From the NCBI GenBank assembly GCA_024643595.1, contig JAHEMS010000190.1:1-6908 (forward strand): a stretch of 6,908 nucleotides of DNA. Direction: 5' to 3'. The position numbers and the translations under genes are program-made. Below the pieces are notes generated by a model. It made no database searches, was not told where the DNA came from, and was given only the letters and a program-made list of their open reading frames with translations. Source of the stretch: Bacteroidota bacterium. Its GTDB lineage: Bacteria; Bacteroidota; Bacteroidia; Cytophagales; Cyclobacteriaceae. Positions 6,576-6,908 of the stretch are shown piece by piece (the stretch's first letter is position 1; the number at the start of each line of letters is the position of its first letter).

Positions 6576-6908
6576 CTATTCCGCTATAATTTGTCCGTCA
6601 TACTGAAGATTTACCCTTTCATATCTCGTCCATCCCCGTTGTGGCAGAATCTCTTTATAAAAAATCATTAACTTCTTAAACTTTAGTTCTATGTTCTCAG
6701 CTTTACCAAACTCAACACGTTGGCCAGTTATCTGTGGATAGATCGTAATTTTTCCATCCTCTGAAATATCTAATTGAGCAACTTGAGCTTTCCAGAAATG
6801 ATCTTCATTAATGAACTCAAGAATCTTCTTTATTTGTAATCCCTCCTCTGATTTAGTCAGGTCTTCATCGCGTATTAATTTCTTCACAAATGGCCCGCTT
6901 ATAAGAAT
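6576..6908 (-). CDS. ftsQ: Cell division protein FtsQ, C-terminal part, cut by the right edge
   Basis: Only the last 110 codons are present. The frame continues open to the window edge, reading ILISGPF ahead of the GTG codon at 6885-6887, so that codon is an internal Val and not a start. FtsQ/DivIB is a bitopic inner-membrane protein whose periplasmic POTRA and beta domains bridge early and late divisome proteins; its N-terminal anchor and POTRA domain are outside the window. The visible part reads like the end of the beta domain: an SGP turn, an ISEDGKITIYP strand pair, VEFG, a helix LKFKKLMIFYKEILPQ, then a closing WTRYERVNLQYDGQII strand, a typical FtsQ ending. Sequence alone is divergent in this family, so the call rests partly on position directly before ftsA and ftsZ. 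The gap to ftsA is 44 bp and AT-rich, with no terminator. Confidence 0.88.
   Translation of the reverse strand: MLISGPFVKKLIRDEDLTKSEEGLQIKKILEFINEDHFWKAQVAQLDISEDGKITIYPQITGQRVEFGKAENIELKFKKLMIFYKEILPQRGWTRYERVNLQYDGQIIAE

Noticed and set aside
6885..6887. GTG as the start of a short 103-residue protein
   Set aside because: The frame continues upstream to the window edge with FtsQ-like sequence (ILISGPF), so this is an internal Val of a truncated ftsQ.
1..6908. Mobile elements, CRISPR, tRNA or rRNA, toxin-antitoxin or defence genes
   Set aside because: No transposase or integrase motifs, spaced repeats, tRNA-like sequence or small paired genes were seen; all long frames are accounted for by housekeeping genes and one lipoprotein.

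Overview
The window is about 6.9 kb of chromosomal DNA that looks like Bacteroidota, probably a Cytophagales-like lineage. The evidence is the protein style of DnaE, FtsA and FtsZ, in particular an FtsZ with an internal PAYLRR peptide followed by a long tail ending in HDNVD. AT-rich leaders with little Shine-Dalgarno sequence, and the pairing of dnaE with trxA, also fit. The lineage is inferred from protein character; no search was run.

Layout: two gene blocks point at each other. On the + strand, a 5'-truncated dnaE (replicative DNA polymerase III alpha subunit, 1-2519) is followed after 27 bp by trxA (thioredoxin, 2547-2870). A strong hairpin terminator (2890-2924) ends that block and also serves the opposite strand. 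On the - strand, reading from the right edge, come the last genes of a division and cell-wall (dcw) cluster: the C-terminal part of ftsQ (6576-6908, cut by the window edge), ftsA (5221-6531) and ftsZ (3578-5197), with gaps of 44 and 23 bp. A 250-bp spacer (3328-3577) with two inverted repeats and T-tracts separates ftsZ from a small lipoprotein gene (2923-3327, -), whose stop codon abuts the shared terminator.

How the genes work together: DnaE is the catalytic polymerase of the replisome. TrxA is a general cytoplasmic disulfide reductant and may help recycle ribonucleotide reductase, which would link it loosely to DNA synthesis. FtsQ, FtsA and FtsZ are core divisome parts: FtsZ forms the ring, FtsA ties it to the inner membrane, and FtsQ links the ring to the periplasmic division complex. 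The small lipoprotein has no assigned function.

The genes are ordinary, intact housekeeping genes. I found no mobile element, CRISPR array, tRNA or rRNA, and no convincing undescribed system. The parts worth a second look are the structured spacer after ftsZ, the small lipoprotein, and the FtsZ C-terminal architecture.
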